Positions 55,122 to 64,000 are shown, numbered from the stretch's first letter. The stretch: DNA of 64,000 nucleotides from Bacillus sp. FJAT-50079 (GCF_018343515.1 NZ_JAGYPD010000008.1:1-64000), one strand, 5' to 3'. Made by a program: numbers and translations. The notes: generated by a model from the letters alone, not told the origin.

Positions 55122-56492
55122 TTAATTAGATGTTTGCTTTTTCAATTGCGCTGATGAATAAATCCAGCTTAAAACTAAACCAAATGCAAATGATAGTAAT
55201 ACTCCTAGACTGTTGCCTTCAAAAATTCCTTTCGCAAACGGCGCAGGGAATATTGGATTTGAAGTAAAAAGAAGTCCGACAATCACAGTCACGAACCATA
55301 TGATTACATTTCCTTTATTTACGGAAATATTTTTATCACCCGAAATAATATCAGGATCATACCCTTGCTTTTTGCGCAGGATATTGTAATCTGCTATGAA
55401 TACTGCCGTCCAAGCTGCTAAACCGATACCAACAACCCCTAAAAACATTTGGAATGAACCTAAAAAGTCACCGTTTACAAATAGCACGTAAGTTGGAAGC
55501 AATACCATAATTACACCATGGAAAATAATCGATGTTCGCTCCGAAATTTTAATATTTGTAGCTTCTAAAGCAGTACGTCCGGATCGTAGTGAAATAACTG
55601 CCGGTGGAATGATTCCGCCCAATGCTGTAATGAAATATGGAATAACCATCCATTTAGGCATTTGTAAAGCTAATGCGGCAATTGGATCTGCTGCGCTAAT
55701 TAATTCAGGATTTGTTGCATTCATTAAAATCCCCAAGAACATAATGACAAATAGCGGTGAAGCTGATGCAACCGTCGTTGTCCAGAAAATCGATTTATTC
55801 GAAGATTGAGGACTTTGGTAACTAGAATAATCACTCGCAACCATTGCCCAACTAAGCGCAGAACCGGCAATAATGATAGAAATAGCAGGCAATACGCCTC
55901 CAATCCAATCTCCATTTGGCATATTCACAAGTGCTGACCAGTCCGTTTGTGGAACTAAAATAATTAATACAACTACTGTTAAAGCCCCGAAAATATAGGT
56001 AAATATTGTTTGAACTTTTACAAGTGTTTCTTGATTTACAAGGGATAATGCCATAATCGCAACGGCAAGACCGATTAACCCGATTAGTTGTACTGTCGTT
56101 GTTGCTTCAAATCCAAGTGCAGTAACAATGGCGTTAATGGAGAAAATACCAGTAGGAACGTTACCGATACTTAACCAACCAATCAAACAAATCCATGCTA
56201 GTACAGCCGGAATTAAGTTTCCTTTTGACCCAAATGCTGCTCGTGATAACACAAATGTAGGCGCTTTTCCTAACTTCCCAGGTAAACTAAGGTATCCGAT
56301 AAGTGCAAACGATGCTGCCCCTAGGAATGCCGCAATGACGGATTGAATGAAGTTGAGACCATAACTTACGATAATCCCTCCGTAAACCAATCCCATTATT
56401 CCTATATTTAATGCAAACCATATCCAAAACAATTGTCTGGGTTGCCCTACTCTTTCATTTTCTGGAATTAAATCAGGGTATTTTTGCCCCAT
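55122..56492 (-). CDS. NCS1-family purine/cytosine permease
   Basis: A 456-residue permease of the nucleobase-cation symport 1 family with about 12 membrane spans. Family text includes QLFWIWFALNIGIMGLVYGG, FVLSRAAFG and WAMVASDYSSYQ. Substrates in this family are cytosine, purines, allantoin or thiamin precursors. Its place with deoD, deoB and a GntR regulator argues for a purine base or nucleoside. The ATG at 56492 has AGAGGG 8 bases upstream; a start seven codons earlier has no ribosome site. Confidence 0.9.
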   Translation of the reverse strand: MGQKYPDLIPENERVGQPRQLFWIWFALNIGIMGLVYGGIIVSYGLNFIQSVIAAFLGAASFALIGYLSLPGKLGKAPTFVLSRAAFGSKGNLIPAVLAWICLIGWLSIGNVPTGIFSINAIVTALGFEATTTVQLIGLIGLAVAIMALSLVNQETLVKVQTIFTYIFGALTVVVLIILVPQTDWSALVNMPNGDWIGGVLPAISIIIAGSALSWAMVASDYSSYQSPQSSNKSIFWTTTVASASPLFVIMFLGILMNATNPELISAADPIAALALQMPKWMVIPYFITALGGIIPPAVISLRSGRTALEATNIKISERTSIIFHGVIMVLLPTYVLFVNGDFLGSFQMFLGVVGIGLAAWTAVFIADYNILRKKQGYDPDIISGDKNISVNKGNVIIWFVTVIVGLLFTSNPIFPAPFAKGIFEGNSLGVLLSFAFGLVLSWIYSSAQLKKQTSN

Positions 56493-56614
56493 TCCCTTCG
56501 CCCTCTTTCTCATTAAGTTACTTTCCTAAAATATTGAAAAATTTATGAGAGATTCGTATAATATTAGTTTTTTATTTGTAACCATCGCTTCCTTTAGTTG
56601 AATTTTTGTTAGTT

Positions 56615-56626
56615 TAGACATGTCTA
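56615..56626. promoter_or_regulatory. Candidate operator between the permease and SDR genes
   Basis: TAGACATGTCTA is a perfect 12-bp palindrome about 120 bp upstream of the permease start and 170 bp before the SDR gene. The overlapping GTTTAGAC resembles half of a GntR-family site. The GntR regulator at 51703 is the obvious candidate binder, but this is unproven. The rest of the 56493-56795 gap is AT-rich without a gene. Confidence 0.45.
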
Positions 56627-56795
56627 TTTTTTATACAAGTTAAAGTTATCACAACTTTTTATTTGATGCAAGCATGGGAAAAATATACTAACAGCCATTT
56701 TCTTTTCTTAAATGAAACCGTATTTTTACCTAGGACAAAACGTGCTAGTTATGTAATAATGACTAGTACACTATTCTGTTGATAAGGAGTCACTT

Positions 56796-57494
56796 ATGGA
56801 AAATAAAGTAGTAGTTATTACGGGCGCGGGAAGCGGTTTAGGGGCTTCTTTGGCGAAACAATTTGCTAATTCAGGTAATCACATTTGCTTACTTGGAAGA
56901 AGAAAGGAAAAACTTGAAAGAACAGCAAATCAATTAAATAGTCGATATTCTATTTATGAAGTAGACGTATCCTCTAAAGAGGATGTAGGAAGAGTATTTC
57001 GGAAAATTGAAGAAGAACTAAGCGCAATCGATGTATTGGTAAATAATGCGGGAGTCGGTGCTTTTGATTTAGCTGAACATATTGAAGAAGAATCGATTCA
57101 TCAAATGATAGACATTAATTTAAAAGGAACGATTTTTTGCACACAAGAAGTACTTGCAGGAATGAAACAGAGAAATAAAGGGACGATCGTTAATATCGTT
57201 TCGACAGCAGGTCAAGAAGGAAAAGTAACGGAATCAGTTTACTGTGCAAGCAAGTTTGGGGTGCGTGGATTTACTGAAAGTTTGGTACGTGAGTTGAATG
57301 ATACTCCAATCCGTGTCCTTGCCGCATATATGGGTGGGATGGAAAGTGAATTTTGGGATGGCATCTTCACTCCAGAACAAACAAAAGGTTTAATGAAAAC
57401 CGATGATGTCGCTGAAATCATTATCGATAGTATTAAACCGCGGAAATACCTTGCTGTAACAGATATTACAATTAAGAATAAAAAACAATTTTAA
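56796..57494 (+). CDS. Short-chain dehydrogenase/reductase
   Basis: A 232-residue classical SDR with the NAD(P)-binding TGAGSGLGAS (about 9-18), NNAGVG (about 86-91), catalytic Ser in NIVSTAGQ and YxxxK in YCASKFG (about 149-155). The Arg pair in LGRRKEKL after the second strand suggests NADP preference. Substrate is unknown. AAGGAG lies 7 bases before the ATG. It diverges from the permease gene, and a bidirectional terminator follows. Confidence 0.92.
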   Translation: MENKVVVITGAGSGLGASLAKQFANSGNHICLLGRRKEKLERTANQLNSRYSIYEVDVSSKEDVGRVFRKIEEELSAIDVLVNNAGVGAFDLAEHIEEESIHQMIDINLKGTIFCTQEVLAGMKQRNKGTIVNIVSTAGQEGKVTESVYCASKFGVRGFTESLVRELNDTPIRVLAAYMGGMESEFWDGIFTPEQTKGLMKTDDVAEIIIDSIKPRKYLAVTDITIKNKKQF

Positions 57495-57498
57495 AACG

Positions 57499-57537
57499 AA
57501 AATGCCACTTCCCTTTAGACGCGGGAAGTGGCATTTT
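57499..57537 (+). terminator. Bidirectional terminator between the SDR and uxaE genes
   Basis: AAAATGCCACTTCCC pairs perfectly with GGGAAGTGGCATTTT around a 9-base loop, with T runs on both strands. It serves the converging SDR and uxaE genes. Confidence 0.95.
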
Positions 57538-57542
57538 TACTT

Positions 57543-59036
57543 TTATAGCCCTAATAAATCAAGATGTTTACCAATATGTTTTACAAGTGCAGCTCTGTAC
57601 TCTGCTTCGTGCTTATCAAGCGTTGCGAAGAACTCATCGGCAAACACGAATTGGCCATTTTCATCCTTCGCTGTCAAGATTAGACCATATGTTACGTGGA
57701 ATAATTGACGTGCTGCATCATCATTCATGTATTCAGCCAGTTGATCGTCGGCTACACTGTCTAGTGCTGCAACACTGTCTAAATCAGGCGTAACATGGTA
57801 ATATTTCAATGCTTCTTCAAAATTCTCTAATGCAAACACATGCATTTTTCTGTATAGATCTGGGTTTACTTCAGCGATTACGCGGATCGCCTCCAACCAG
57901 TTCGTCCCAGCTGTTTTTACGTGAAGAACACCTTTTGTGTACTTAGCAATGATTGGGAATACTTTAAATTTATCACTTCCAGAGTGAATGCTTAGTTTAT
58001 AGCCAAAATATTCGGCAATTAAAGCGTGTTCACTTAACTCGCGCTCGAATTGTTCTACGTCGCCGATATAGTCGATTCCTTTTTGGAATTCTCCGCAGAA
58101 TCTTGGCGCAAGGCTGATTACTTCTACATTCGCAAGCTTTAATTCGTTCGCCACTAAGAAATGTGCTAATGGAGATGTCACTGTTTCTGTTTCATCAATT
58201 GAAATTTCATAGTCGATATCACGGCCAGCTTTTGCAATATACGTTTCATAAACATGGATCATATACGTAATTGCTTCATGATATTGAAGAACGTATTTTT
58301 TTAATGTTGCTTCGTCATAAGAAAGGGACAGTCCGTTCACATCAAAGTTTTTATTTAAATATTGCTCTTCATAGCGCTTTCTTACATCTTCCGGCAATTG
58401 ATTGTATTGGTCAGTAATCTCTTCTGCACTTGCTGATTCAAGATTTTTTGGAATTTGATCTGAGCAGTCCAATGTCAACATTGATACGCCAAGTGACAAC
58501 GCCATTTCAATATCAGATTCTAGTTTAATATGGTCGCCGTCCGCACCATACCCACCTGTGTATCCTTCTTGGAAAACTGCGAAACTAGCAGCATCAAGCA
58601 TATCGTTCATAGACCGATTTGTCAGTGTCAACTCGCGGATACTTTGTTGTGCAAGAACAGGCTTTGCGCTCGTATTTCTAATTGTTTCGATATGTCCTGG
58701 GGAAGCTAATCCTAAACGGTCACCTAATCCAACTGTCGCTGTTTTCGTTCCAAACGCGCGTGGAGCTGTATAGTCGAAATAACGGTTTAATACGAGACGG
58801 TTCGCATGTGTTAATGGACATACTTTTTTATTTTCTTGAAGAAGCTCTCCTTCTAATTCCTCAAACAATGGACCATTTCCAACTGCTAAAATTGATTTTC
58901 CGTTTTCGTCTTTGACCATTAATAACTGTACTTGTTCATGCTTAGTATGTGACTGCTCATATACTTTCACATTTGCTACATCAGTTTTAACATTGCCTTG
59001 TTCGAGTGCTTCGAATACTGGTAATAAATGTTCCAT
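57543..59036 (-). CDS. uxaE: Tagaturonate/fructuronate epimerase (UxaE family)
   Basis: A 497-residue protein of the UxaE family, which interconverts tagaturonate and fructuronate in hexuronate breakdown. Recognisable blocks are GLGDRLGLASPGHIETIR (about 105-122), EGYTGGYGADGDHIK, the barrel text SLGVSMLTLDCSDQIP, and KLSIHSGSDKFKVFP followed by HVKTAGTNWLEAIR. No other hexuronate genes (uxaC, uxuA, kdg) are in the window. AAGGGG lies 8 bases before the second of two adjacent ATGs (59036). A palindromic operator lies about 110 bp upstream. Confidence 0.83.
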   Translation of the reverse strand: MEHLLPVFEALEQGNVKTDVANVKVYEQSHTKHEQVQLLMVKDENGKSILAVGNGPLFEELEGELLQENKKVCPLTHANRLVLNRYFDYTAPRAFGTKTATVGLGDRLGLASPGHIETIRNTSAKPVLAQQSIRELTLTNRSMNDMLDAASFAVFQEGYTGGYGADGDHIKLESDIEMALSLGVSMLTLDCSDQIPKNLESASAEEITDQYNQLPEDVRKRYEEQYLNKNFDVNGLSLSYDEATLKKYVLQYHEAITYMIHVYETYIAKAGRDIDYEISIDETETVTSPLAHFLVANELKLANVEVISLAPRFCGEFQKGIDYIGDVEQFERELSEHALIAEYFGYKLSIHSGSDKFKVFPIIAKYTKGVLHVKTAGTNWLEAIRVIAEVNPDLYRKMHVFALENFEEALKYYHVTPDLDSVAALDSVADDQLAEYMNDDAARQLFHVTYGLILTAKDENGQFVFADEFFATLDKHEAEYRAALVKHIGKHLDLLGL

Positions 59037-59147
59037 CATGACAACCCCTTAAAAAATAGTATTTATTCATCAATCGGCAAGCGGATACAAATCAAACTTT
59101 TTAAAAAGTATACCGTTTTCATTGCACTTTAAATAAAATACGTTTTT

Positions 59148-59161
59148 TAACAACGTTGTTA
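59148..59161. promoter_or_regulatory. Palindromic LacI-type operator upstream of uxaE
   Basis: TAACAACGTTGTTA is a perfect 14-bp palindrome with the central CG typical of LacI-family operators. Nearby TGAAAACGGTATAC (minus strand, about 59110-59124) is a weak match to the CcpA site. Both would suit control of a sugar-acid gene. No LacI-family regulator gene is in the window. Confidence 0.65.
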
Positions 59162-59341
59162 TTTATAAGGTAAAAAAATGAATCGATATACTTTTTACTA
59201 TTCTTATATTTGCTAAACCGATTTATTAAAAGAATTACTTACAGTATATAGCATAAAAAAGCGTGTGACAACTATTTTCTTTTTTTGAGATAAATCTGTT
59301 AAGATAGCATGTGGATAGATGCTAGTAAAGGAGCAATGATG

Positions 59342-60241
59342 ATGAAAATTTGGCATTATGCGGCCATCGTTTTTTTGGGAGGATGCAGCTACGGGATTTT
59401 ATCAACGTTTGTAAAGCTCGCTTATTCTGCGGGGTTTTCAGCAGCGGAAGTATCTGGGAGCCAGGTTTTATTTGGAACGGCATTAATATGGCTGCTCGTC
59501 TTGTTTACGAAAAATAAATATAAGCGAATTTCATTTTCCACACTAATGAAATTGCTTGTTTCTGGACTTCCGATGGGCTTGACCGGAATCTTTTACTATA
59601 AATCATTAGAAACGGTTGATGCATCACTTGCGATCATCTTTTTATTTCAATTCGTTTGGATTGGTACTGTTATCGATTGGATCATTTTTAAAAATAAACC
59701 GGAACGAAGCAAAATCATTTCAATTGTTATTCTTCTTGCCGGGTCTATTTTAGCGGCGGGATTATTAGCAGGTGGGTTTCAAGGGCTCTCTCTTGCTGGA
59801 ACGGCTTGGGGATTGCTTTCAGCTTGTACATTTTCAATTTTTATTTTAGTAAGTGGGGCAGTTGCAAACGAAGTTCCGGCGATTTTTAAAAGTGCTTTGC
59901 TTGCAACTGGTGGATTAAGCATCGTAATGGTAATATTTCCGCCGCTGTTTTTATTCCACCCTTCAACATTATTAAGCTTAGCTCCATATTCTTTATTGCT
60001 TGGCTTTTTCGGCGTCGTGTTGCCGCCGTTATTATTTTCCATTGGCATGCCCCATATTGGGCCGGGGCTTGGTACCATTTTATCCGCGTCGGAGCTGCCA
60101 GTTGCCGTCATTATGTCGGCGATCGTTTTAGGCGAATACGTAACCTTTTATCAATGGTGTGGGGTCGTGCTGATTTTAATTGGGATCATGTTTGGTAATG
60201 CTCCGGCGTTTCTTAGAAAAAGGGCGCTTCGAAACGGATAA
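59342..60241 (+). CDS. EamA/DMT-family transporter
   Basis: A 299-residue drug/metabolite transporter with ten membrane spans arranged as two EamA repeats. Text such as GLPMGLTGIFYYKSLETVDAS and ASELPVAVIMSAIVLGEYVT marks the two halves. Many relatives export amino acids or metabolites; the substrate here is unknown. Three ATGs stand in a row; AAAGGAG is 8 bases before the third (59342), which I chose. The thioredoxin gene follows 69 bp later on the same strand. Confidence 0.88.
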   Translation: MKIWHYAAIVFLGGCSYGILSTFVKLAYSAGFSAAEVSGSQVLFGTALIWLLVLFTKNKYKRISFSTLMKLLVSGLPMGLTGIFYYKSLETVDASLAIIFLFQFVWIGTVIDWIIFKNKPERSKIISIVILLAGSILAAGLLAGGFQGLSLAGTAWGLLSACTFSIFILVSGAVANEVPAIFKSALLATGGLSIVMVIFPPLFLFHPSTLLSLAPYSLLLGFFGVVLPPLLFSIGMPHIGPGLGTILSASELPVAVIMSAIVLGEYVTFYQWCGVVLILIGIMFGNAPAFLRKRALRNG

Positions 60242-60310
60242 GCATTTGTATTTACGGAAGCACTTCTCCTTGATACACTTTAACTATGTAATTAAAAAGG
60301 AGCGATACTG

Positions 60311-60871
60311 ATGAATTTAAATGATTGGTTTAATAAAGGAATGACACCAGAAACATATAATGAATCGCTAGATAAACTAAAAGAAGGAGCTTCACGCGTC
60401 TACAATGAATTTACCTTGCCGAACGATGAAGCTTTTTTCCAAGAGCTGGCGGATAAAAAGTTACGCGCGATCATTTTAGCGGAGCCTTGGTGTGGACATT
60501 GCATGTTCAATCTTCCTGTATTCTTTCGATTGGCAGAAAAAGCGAACATATCAGTCCGTGTTCTTGCTCGCGATGAAAATTTGGAGCTAATGGATCAATA
60601 TTTAACGAATGGCAAATCACGCAGCATTCCAATTTTTATTTTCATTGATGAACAAGGGAATGAAGTAGCTAAATGGGGACCGATCGCAAAATTCACAAAG
60701 GAATTCGTCGATAAACATAAAGAAACATTGCCATCAAAAGATGCAGAGGATTATAACGATAAATTTAAAGAAGTGATCAAGTTTATGACGAAGAGTTTTA
60801 TGAATGATTCCGATTATTGGAATGCTTCTTATGGGGAAATGAAAGAAACGTTAGAAAACGCAAAAGGATAA
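60311..60871 (+). CDS. Thioredoxin-family protein
   Basis: A 186-residue cytosolic thioredoxin-fold protein with active site EPWCGHCMF (CxxC as Cys-Gly-His-Cys, about 60-68), cis-Pro in SIPIFIFIDEQGNEV and an N-terminal helical extension of about 45 residues. The extension and long C-terminal tail separate it from TrxA, so it is a thioredoxin-like family protein of unknown partner. AAGGAG lies 8 bases before the ATG. Confidence 0.9.
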   Translation: MNLNDWFNKGMTPETYNESLDKLKEGASRVYNEFTLPNDEAFFQELADKKLRAIILAEPWCGHCMFNLPVFFRLAEKANISVRVLARDENLELMDQYLTNGKSRSIPIFIFIDEQGNEVAKWGPIAKFTKEFVDKHKETLPSKDAEDYNDKFKEVIKFMTKSFMNDSDYWNASYGEMKETLENAKG

Positions 60872-60878
60872 TTAAATG

Positions 60879-60914
60879 AAAATCCGGAATTGGCGAGCCC
60901 GTTCCGGATTTTTT
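60879..60914 (+). terminator. Bidirectional terminator between the thioredoxin and hutH genes
   Basis: AAAATCCGGAA (60879-60889) pairs with TTCCGGATTTT (60902-60912) and T runs follow on each strand. It serves the converging thioredoxin and hutH genes. Confidence 0.93.
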
Positions 60915-60917
60915 CAT

Positions 60918-62444
60918 CTATAAATCTTTCAACATATCTTCCTTTAGAATATATTGAGCAAGTTCTTCCATTTGATCAGCAATCGCACGATCACTTTCGA
61001 GCGGCGGACAAATTTTACGAACCTTTTCTAAAAATGCCTTTGTTGCTGGAGCTAATTGATTTTCCGCTTGTTCTAAGTAAATCGCTTGTGATGCACAAAT
61101 CATTTCAATCGCAATCACTCTAGCAGAATTGTGAATGATTTCCCTCGCTTGTCTAGCAGCGATTGTTCCCATACTGACATGATCCTCTTGGTTTGCGGAT
61201 GTTGGAATCGAATCAACGCTGGCCGGGTGTGCAAGAACCTTATTTTCCGAAACAAGTGCTGCTGCTGCATACTGTGGTACCATAAGTCCACATTCTAATC
61301 CCGGGTCCGAGGCTAAGAAAGGTGATAAACCGCTTAATTGCGGATTAACAAGCCGTTCCGTTCTTCGTTCAGAAATATTTGCCCATTCCGCGGCTGCTAC
61401 TTTTAAGAAGTCCATCGAAAGCGCAATCGGTTGCCCATGAAAGTGGCCACCTGATACAATTTCACCGTTTTCTAACACGATCGGGTTATCCGTCGCGGAA
61501 TTCATTTCAATTTTTACTTTCTGGTCTACATAATCTAACGCCTGCCATGATGCACCATGCACCTGTGGAATACAGCGAATGGAATAAGCATCCTGTATCC
61601 GAATTTCTCCTTGGCGAGTAATGCGCTGGCTTCCTTCCAGCCATTTTCTCATTCTCGAAGCGACAAATTCAAACTCGGGATGAGGCCTTACGGCTAATAA
61701 GTCACTGTCAAAGGCAGATATAATTCCATTAAGCGCCTCCATCGTTAAGCATGCTGCCATATCTGCGGCTAAACCTACACGCTCTGCTTCATTCAGGGCA
61801 ATAACACCAATTCCGGTCATTGCTTGTGTTCCGTTAATTAAAGCAAGCCCTTCTTTTGCTTCCAACGAAACAGGTTTCAAACCCGCTTTCTTTAGTGCCT
61901 CCTCACCAGAAAGAACCTCGCCTTTATATTCAGCCTTTCCTTCCCCAACTAAAACGATGGCAACATGTGCAAGCGGTGCCAAATCTCCACTCGCACCAAC
62001 AGAACCTTTACAAGGAACAACCGGATGTACCCCTTTATTAATCATATCAACAAGCAGTTGCAATGTTTCTTCTCTAATTCCCGAAAATCCTTTTGCGAGA
62101 GCGTTTGCCCGAAGTGTCATCATCGCTCTTACAACTGGAATAGGAAGAGGGTCTCCGACTCCGACTGCATCGGCTCGTAATAAATTCAGCTGCAATTTTG
62201 CAATATCTTCTTTTTCGATTTCAATATCGCTTAGTTTTCCAAAACCTGTATTGACTCCATACAAAATTTTTCCATCCTGGAGCTGCTTTTCAATACGATT
62301 GCGGCTCGCCCGTACCCGGAATAAGCTTTCTTTACTAACTGAAACAGCGGCATTCCCGTTTGCAATTCTTTGGACATCGTTTCGATTTAATGTAAATCCA
62401 TCTAATTCAACACCCTCAACATTGACTAAGTCATTTCTCCCCAT
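60918..62444 (-). CDS. hutH: Histidine ammonia-lyase
   Basis: Deaminates L-histidine to urocanate, the first step of histidine use. The 508-residue enzyme has the Ala-Ser-Gly triad (151-153, in GSVGASGDLAPLAH) that cyclises to the MIO cofactor, the catalytic Tyr in LYGVNTGFG (Y62), and QEDHVSMG near the C-terminus. Length is normal. It follows a YuiF-like transporter gene by 41 bp. The rest of the hut pathway (hutU, hutI, hutG) is absent from the window and must be elsewhere if present. GGAG lies 10 bases before the ATG. Confidence 0.96.
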   Translation of the reverse strand: MGRNDLVNVEGVELDGFTLNRNDVQRIANGNAAVSVSKESLFRVRASRNRIEKQLQDGKILYGVNTGFGKLSDIEIEKEDIAKLQLNLLRADAVGVGDPLPIPVVRAMMTLRANALAKGFSGIREETLQLLVDMINKGVHPVVPCKGSVGASGDLAPLAHVAIVLVGEGKAEYKGEVLSGEEALKKAGLKPVSLEAKEGLALINGTQAMTGIGVIALNEAERVGLAADMAACLTMEALNGIISAFDSDLLAVRPHPEFEFVASRMRKWLEGSQRITRQGEIRIQDAYSIRCIPQVHGASWQALDYVDQKVKIEMNSATDNPIVLENGEIVSGGHFHGQPIALSMDFLKVAAAEWANISERRTERLVNPQLSGLSPFLASDPGLECGLMVPQYAAAALVSENKVLAHPASVDSIPTSANQEDHVSMGTIAARQAREIIHNSARVIAIEMICASQAIYLEQAENQLAPATKAFLEKVRKICPPLESDRAIADQMEELAQYILKEDMLKDL

Positions 62445-62485
62445 ATGATGTCAACTCCACTCTGAATATTTAGTATTTACTAATA

Positions 62486-63802
62486 TTATAAGACGAGCGC
62501 TGCTATTACACCAAAAACAAATAATGGGATATTATAATGAATGAACGTTGGCACACACGTATCCCAAATATGATCATGTTTTCCGTCTGCATTCAAGCCC
62601 GCCGTCGGTCCAAGCGTACTGTCTGATGCCGGTGATCCCGCATCACCTAATGCTCCAGCTGTTCCAAGCAATGCTGCGGTCGCTAACGGACTAAAGCCCA
62701 TTAATATACATAGTGGAACAAAGACCGTTGCTAAAATAGGAACCGTTCCAAAGGAAGTTCCAATTCCCATTGTTACAAGTAATCCAATTAGTAACAATAC
62801 GATTGCTGCTAAAAGTTTACTATCGCCAAGGATTGAATTCACATATTCAACTAAATGAATGACTGCACCGGTTTCCTTCAAGATCGTCGCATATCCTGAA
62901 GCAATCAACATGACAAACGCAATTGCTCCCATCAATTTAACCCCATCTTGAACAACTTCCTCACCCTCTTTTAATGTTACAATTCTGCCGGCGAACATGA
63001 TAATAATTCCTGTAAGTGCACCAACAACCATTGAACTGAATGTGAGCTGGGCCGCGAGTGCAGCAACAACGGCGATTAGCGTTATATAATCTCTTAATTG
63101 AAATTTTCGTTTTGGCTTTTCACTTGCCGCACTCACTTCAGCAAAAGCCTCATCATGGTCCCCACCATAATTTCTTTCTTTTCGATACGTAAAAAAGATG
63201 GCGATAAATAAACCAACAAACATTCCGATAGCTGGAATCATCATTGCAAATGGTATTTGTGTTTGGGCAATTTGCATTCCATTCGCATTCATTTCAGTTG
63301 TAAGAATTCCATGAAAAATAATTCCGTATCCTACTGGTATCACAATATACGGCATTTTCAAACCAAAGGTAAGCGCGCTTGCCACTGCCCTTCGATCCAT
63401 TTTCAAATAGTTAAAGAATATTAATAGCGGCGGAATTAAGATCGGAATAAACGCAATATGAACAGGTATTAATGTTCCTGATAGACAAGTCAACCCCGCA
63501 ATAATCAATAATAAAGTGATTTTATTCCATTTCTTTTTCTCTAGCATTTTATCAATTAATATGGTCGTGAGCCCCGAATAGGCAATCATCGCTGCAAAAA
63601 TCCCTAATAATATATAGCTTAACGCTGTTTCTGCCTGCCCGCCCATTCCGCTAATAAATATGGAAATCGTATCGGATAATGATAGTTTAGCTGTAAGTCC
63701 AGCTGTAACTGCGGCGATTAATAATGCAAAAATGACATGCACCCTAGCAAGGCTCAATACAGTTAATACGATGACAGAAATTAATACAGGATTACTTAGC
63801 AT
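62486..63802 (-). CDS. YuiF-like Na+/H+ antiporter-family transporter, possible histidine uptake
   Basis: A 438-residue membrane protein with about 11-12 spans of the Na+/H+ antiporter-like family that includes B. subtilis YuiF. Typical text is GTLIPVHIAFIPILIPPLL, GIGTSFGTVPILATVFVP and GDAGSPASDSTLGPTAGLNADG. It lies directly upstream of hutH on the same strand (41 bp), so uptake of histidine is a reasonable inference. The family also contains cation antiporters, so the substrate is open. Confidence 0.87.
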   Translation of the reverse strand: MLSNPVLISVIVLTVLSLARVHVIFALLIAAVTAGLTAKLSLSDTISIFISGMGGQAETALSYILLGIFAAMIAYSGLTTILIDKMLEKKKWNKITLLLIIAGLTCLSGTLIPVHIAFIPILIPPLLIFFNYLKMDRRAVASALTFGLKMPYIVIPVGYGIIFHGILTTEMNANGMQIAQTQIPFAMMIPAIGMFVGLFIAIFFTYRKERNYGGDHDEAFAEVSAASEKPKRKFQLRDYITLIAVVAALAAQLTFSSMVVGALTGIIIMFAGRIVTLKEGEEVVQDGVKLMGAIAFVMLIASGYATILKETGAVIHLVEYVNSILGDSKLLAAIVLLLIGLLVTMGIGTSFGTVPILATVFVPLCILMGFSPLATAALLGTAGALGDAGSPASDSTLGPTAGLNADGKHDHIWDTCVPTFIHYNIPLFVFGVIAALVL

Positions 63803-63828
63803 GCAGCTCTCTCCCCTTTTTTAAAAAA

Positions 63829-63845
63829 TGTACCATCATTGTACC
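63829..63845. promoter_or_regulatory. Direct repeat upstream of the YuiF-like gene
   Basis: On the minus strand GGTACA-ATGAT-GGTACA: two identical hexamers 11 bases apart, about one helical turn, 27-43 bp before the start codon. This is a possible regulator-binding site for the transporter-hutH operon. Confidence 0.4.
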
Positions 63846-63918
63846 GGGCGATTCCTGAGAAAGAACCGCCATTCTCTTTAGACCATTTTTATCGTTTTAT
63901 TCAGAGGTATTCATCGTA

Positions 63919-64000
63919 TTATTTTTTATGTTTTTCATACCATTCCTCAATGAGTGCTGCTGTTAGCCTTCCTGTATTTACCAAGTTTTCAATACTGATG
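63919..64000 (-). CDS. 3' end of a gene running off the right edge
   Basis: Minus-strand frame entering at the window edge and ending at TAA (63921-63919). It gives 26 C-terminal residues ending IEEWYEKHKK. The codon use and clean stop look genuine, but the piece is too short to assign a family. Confidence 0.5.
   Translation of the reverse strand, partial: ISIENLVNTGRLTAALIEEWYEKHKK

Noticed and set aside
63841-63880. T-box or hut antiterminator upstream of the YuiF-like gene
   Set aside because: No T-box consensus or convincing HutP-type motif could be found; only short direct repeats are seen.

Overview
The window comes from a low-GC, spore-former-type Gram-positive bacterium of the family Bacillaceae. 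The evidence is the Bacillus-type rRNA leader with tandem promoters, strong AGGAGG-type ribosome sites, and gene neighbourhoods shared with Bacillus subtilis (yeaC-yeaD-yebA-guaA, lutABC with a LutR box, lrgAB, a TPP-riboswitch tenA). There is no sign of a prophage, CRISPR array, transposase or conjugative element. Short non-coding repeat elements, however, sit in many intergenic gaps. Almost all genes lie on the minus strand.

Layout, left to right. 0-2 kb: a minus-strand 16S rRNA gene with its leader, boxA and two sigma-A promoters; 23S and 5S should lie beyond the left edge. 2.3-5.5 kb: a large hybrid sensor kinase. 6.2-10.3 kb: a four-gene Fur-controlled siderophore ABC importer. 10.9-16.9 kb: guaA behind the yeaC-yeaD-yebA operon, with a hairpin plus U-run in the guaA leader. 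17-21.5 kb: an NAD salvage group (nadE, pncB, pncA, a HAD phosphatase) and an AlkD-like DNA glycosylase. 21.6-33.3 kb: a complete-looking Tad/Flp-type pilus operon (CpaB, TadZ, TadA, TadB, TadC, Flp-like pilin, TadE and TadF/G-like pseudopilins). It also contains accessory genes: a von Willebrand factor A (VWA) lipoprotein, an exported Trp/Gly/Asn-rich repeat protein, two unknown proteins and a small membrane protein. Two different repeat elements are lodged inside this operon. 33.6-37.1 kb: two tandem paralogous PAS histidine kinases of the sporulation-kinase type.

37.4-41 kb: a small membrane protein with a catabolite-type operator in its promoter, tenA under a TPP riboswitch, and a siderophore-binding lipoprotein behind a Fur box next to an AraC regulator. 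41-46.6 kb: lutABC with a recognisable LutR operator, a six-unit 20-21 bp direct-repeat array, a thioredoxin-like protein, lutR and a PHP phosphatase. 47.1-48.2 kb: lrgAB. 48.4-51.6 kb: ogt and an HTH-TPR regulator divergent from an MFS exporter, with two identical 17-bp palindromes bracketing the promoters. 51.7-56.5 kb: purine nucleoside salvage (permease, deoD, deoB, GntR regulator). 56.8-64 kb: an SDR, a UxaE-type epimerase with a palindromic operator, an EamA exporter, a thioredoxin, hutH with a YuiF-like transporter, and the 3' end of one more gene.

The most unusual parts are the Tad locus with its exported repeat protein and VWA lipoprotein, the two-tier repeat family (one copy supplies a stop codon), the guaA leader hairpin, the paired operators at 50.2 kb, and the direct-repeat array at 44.2 kb.
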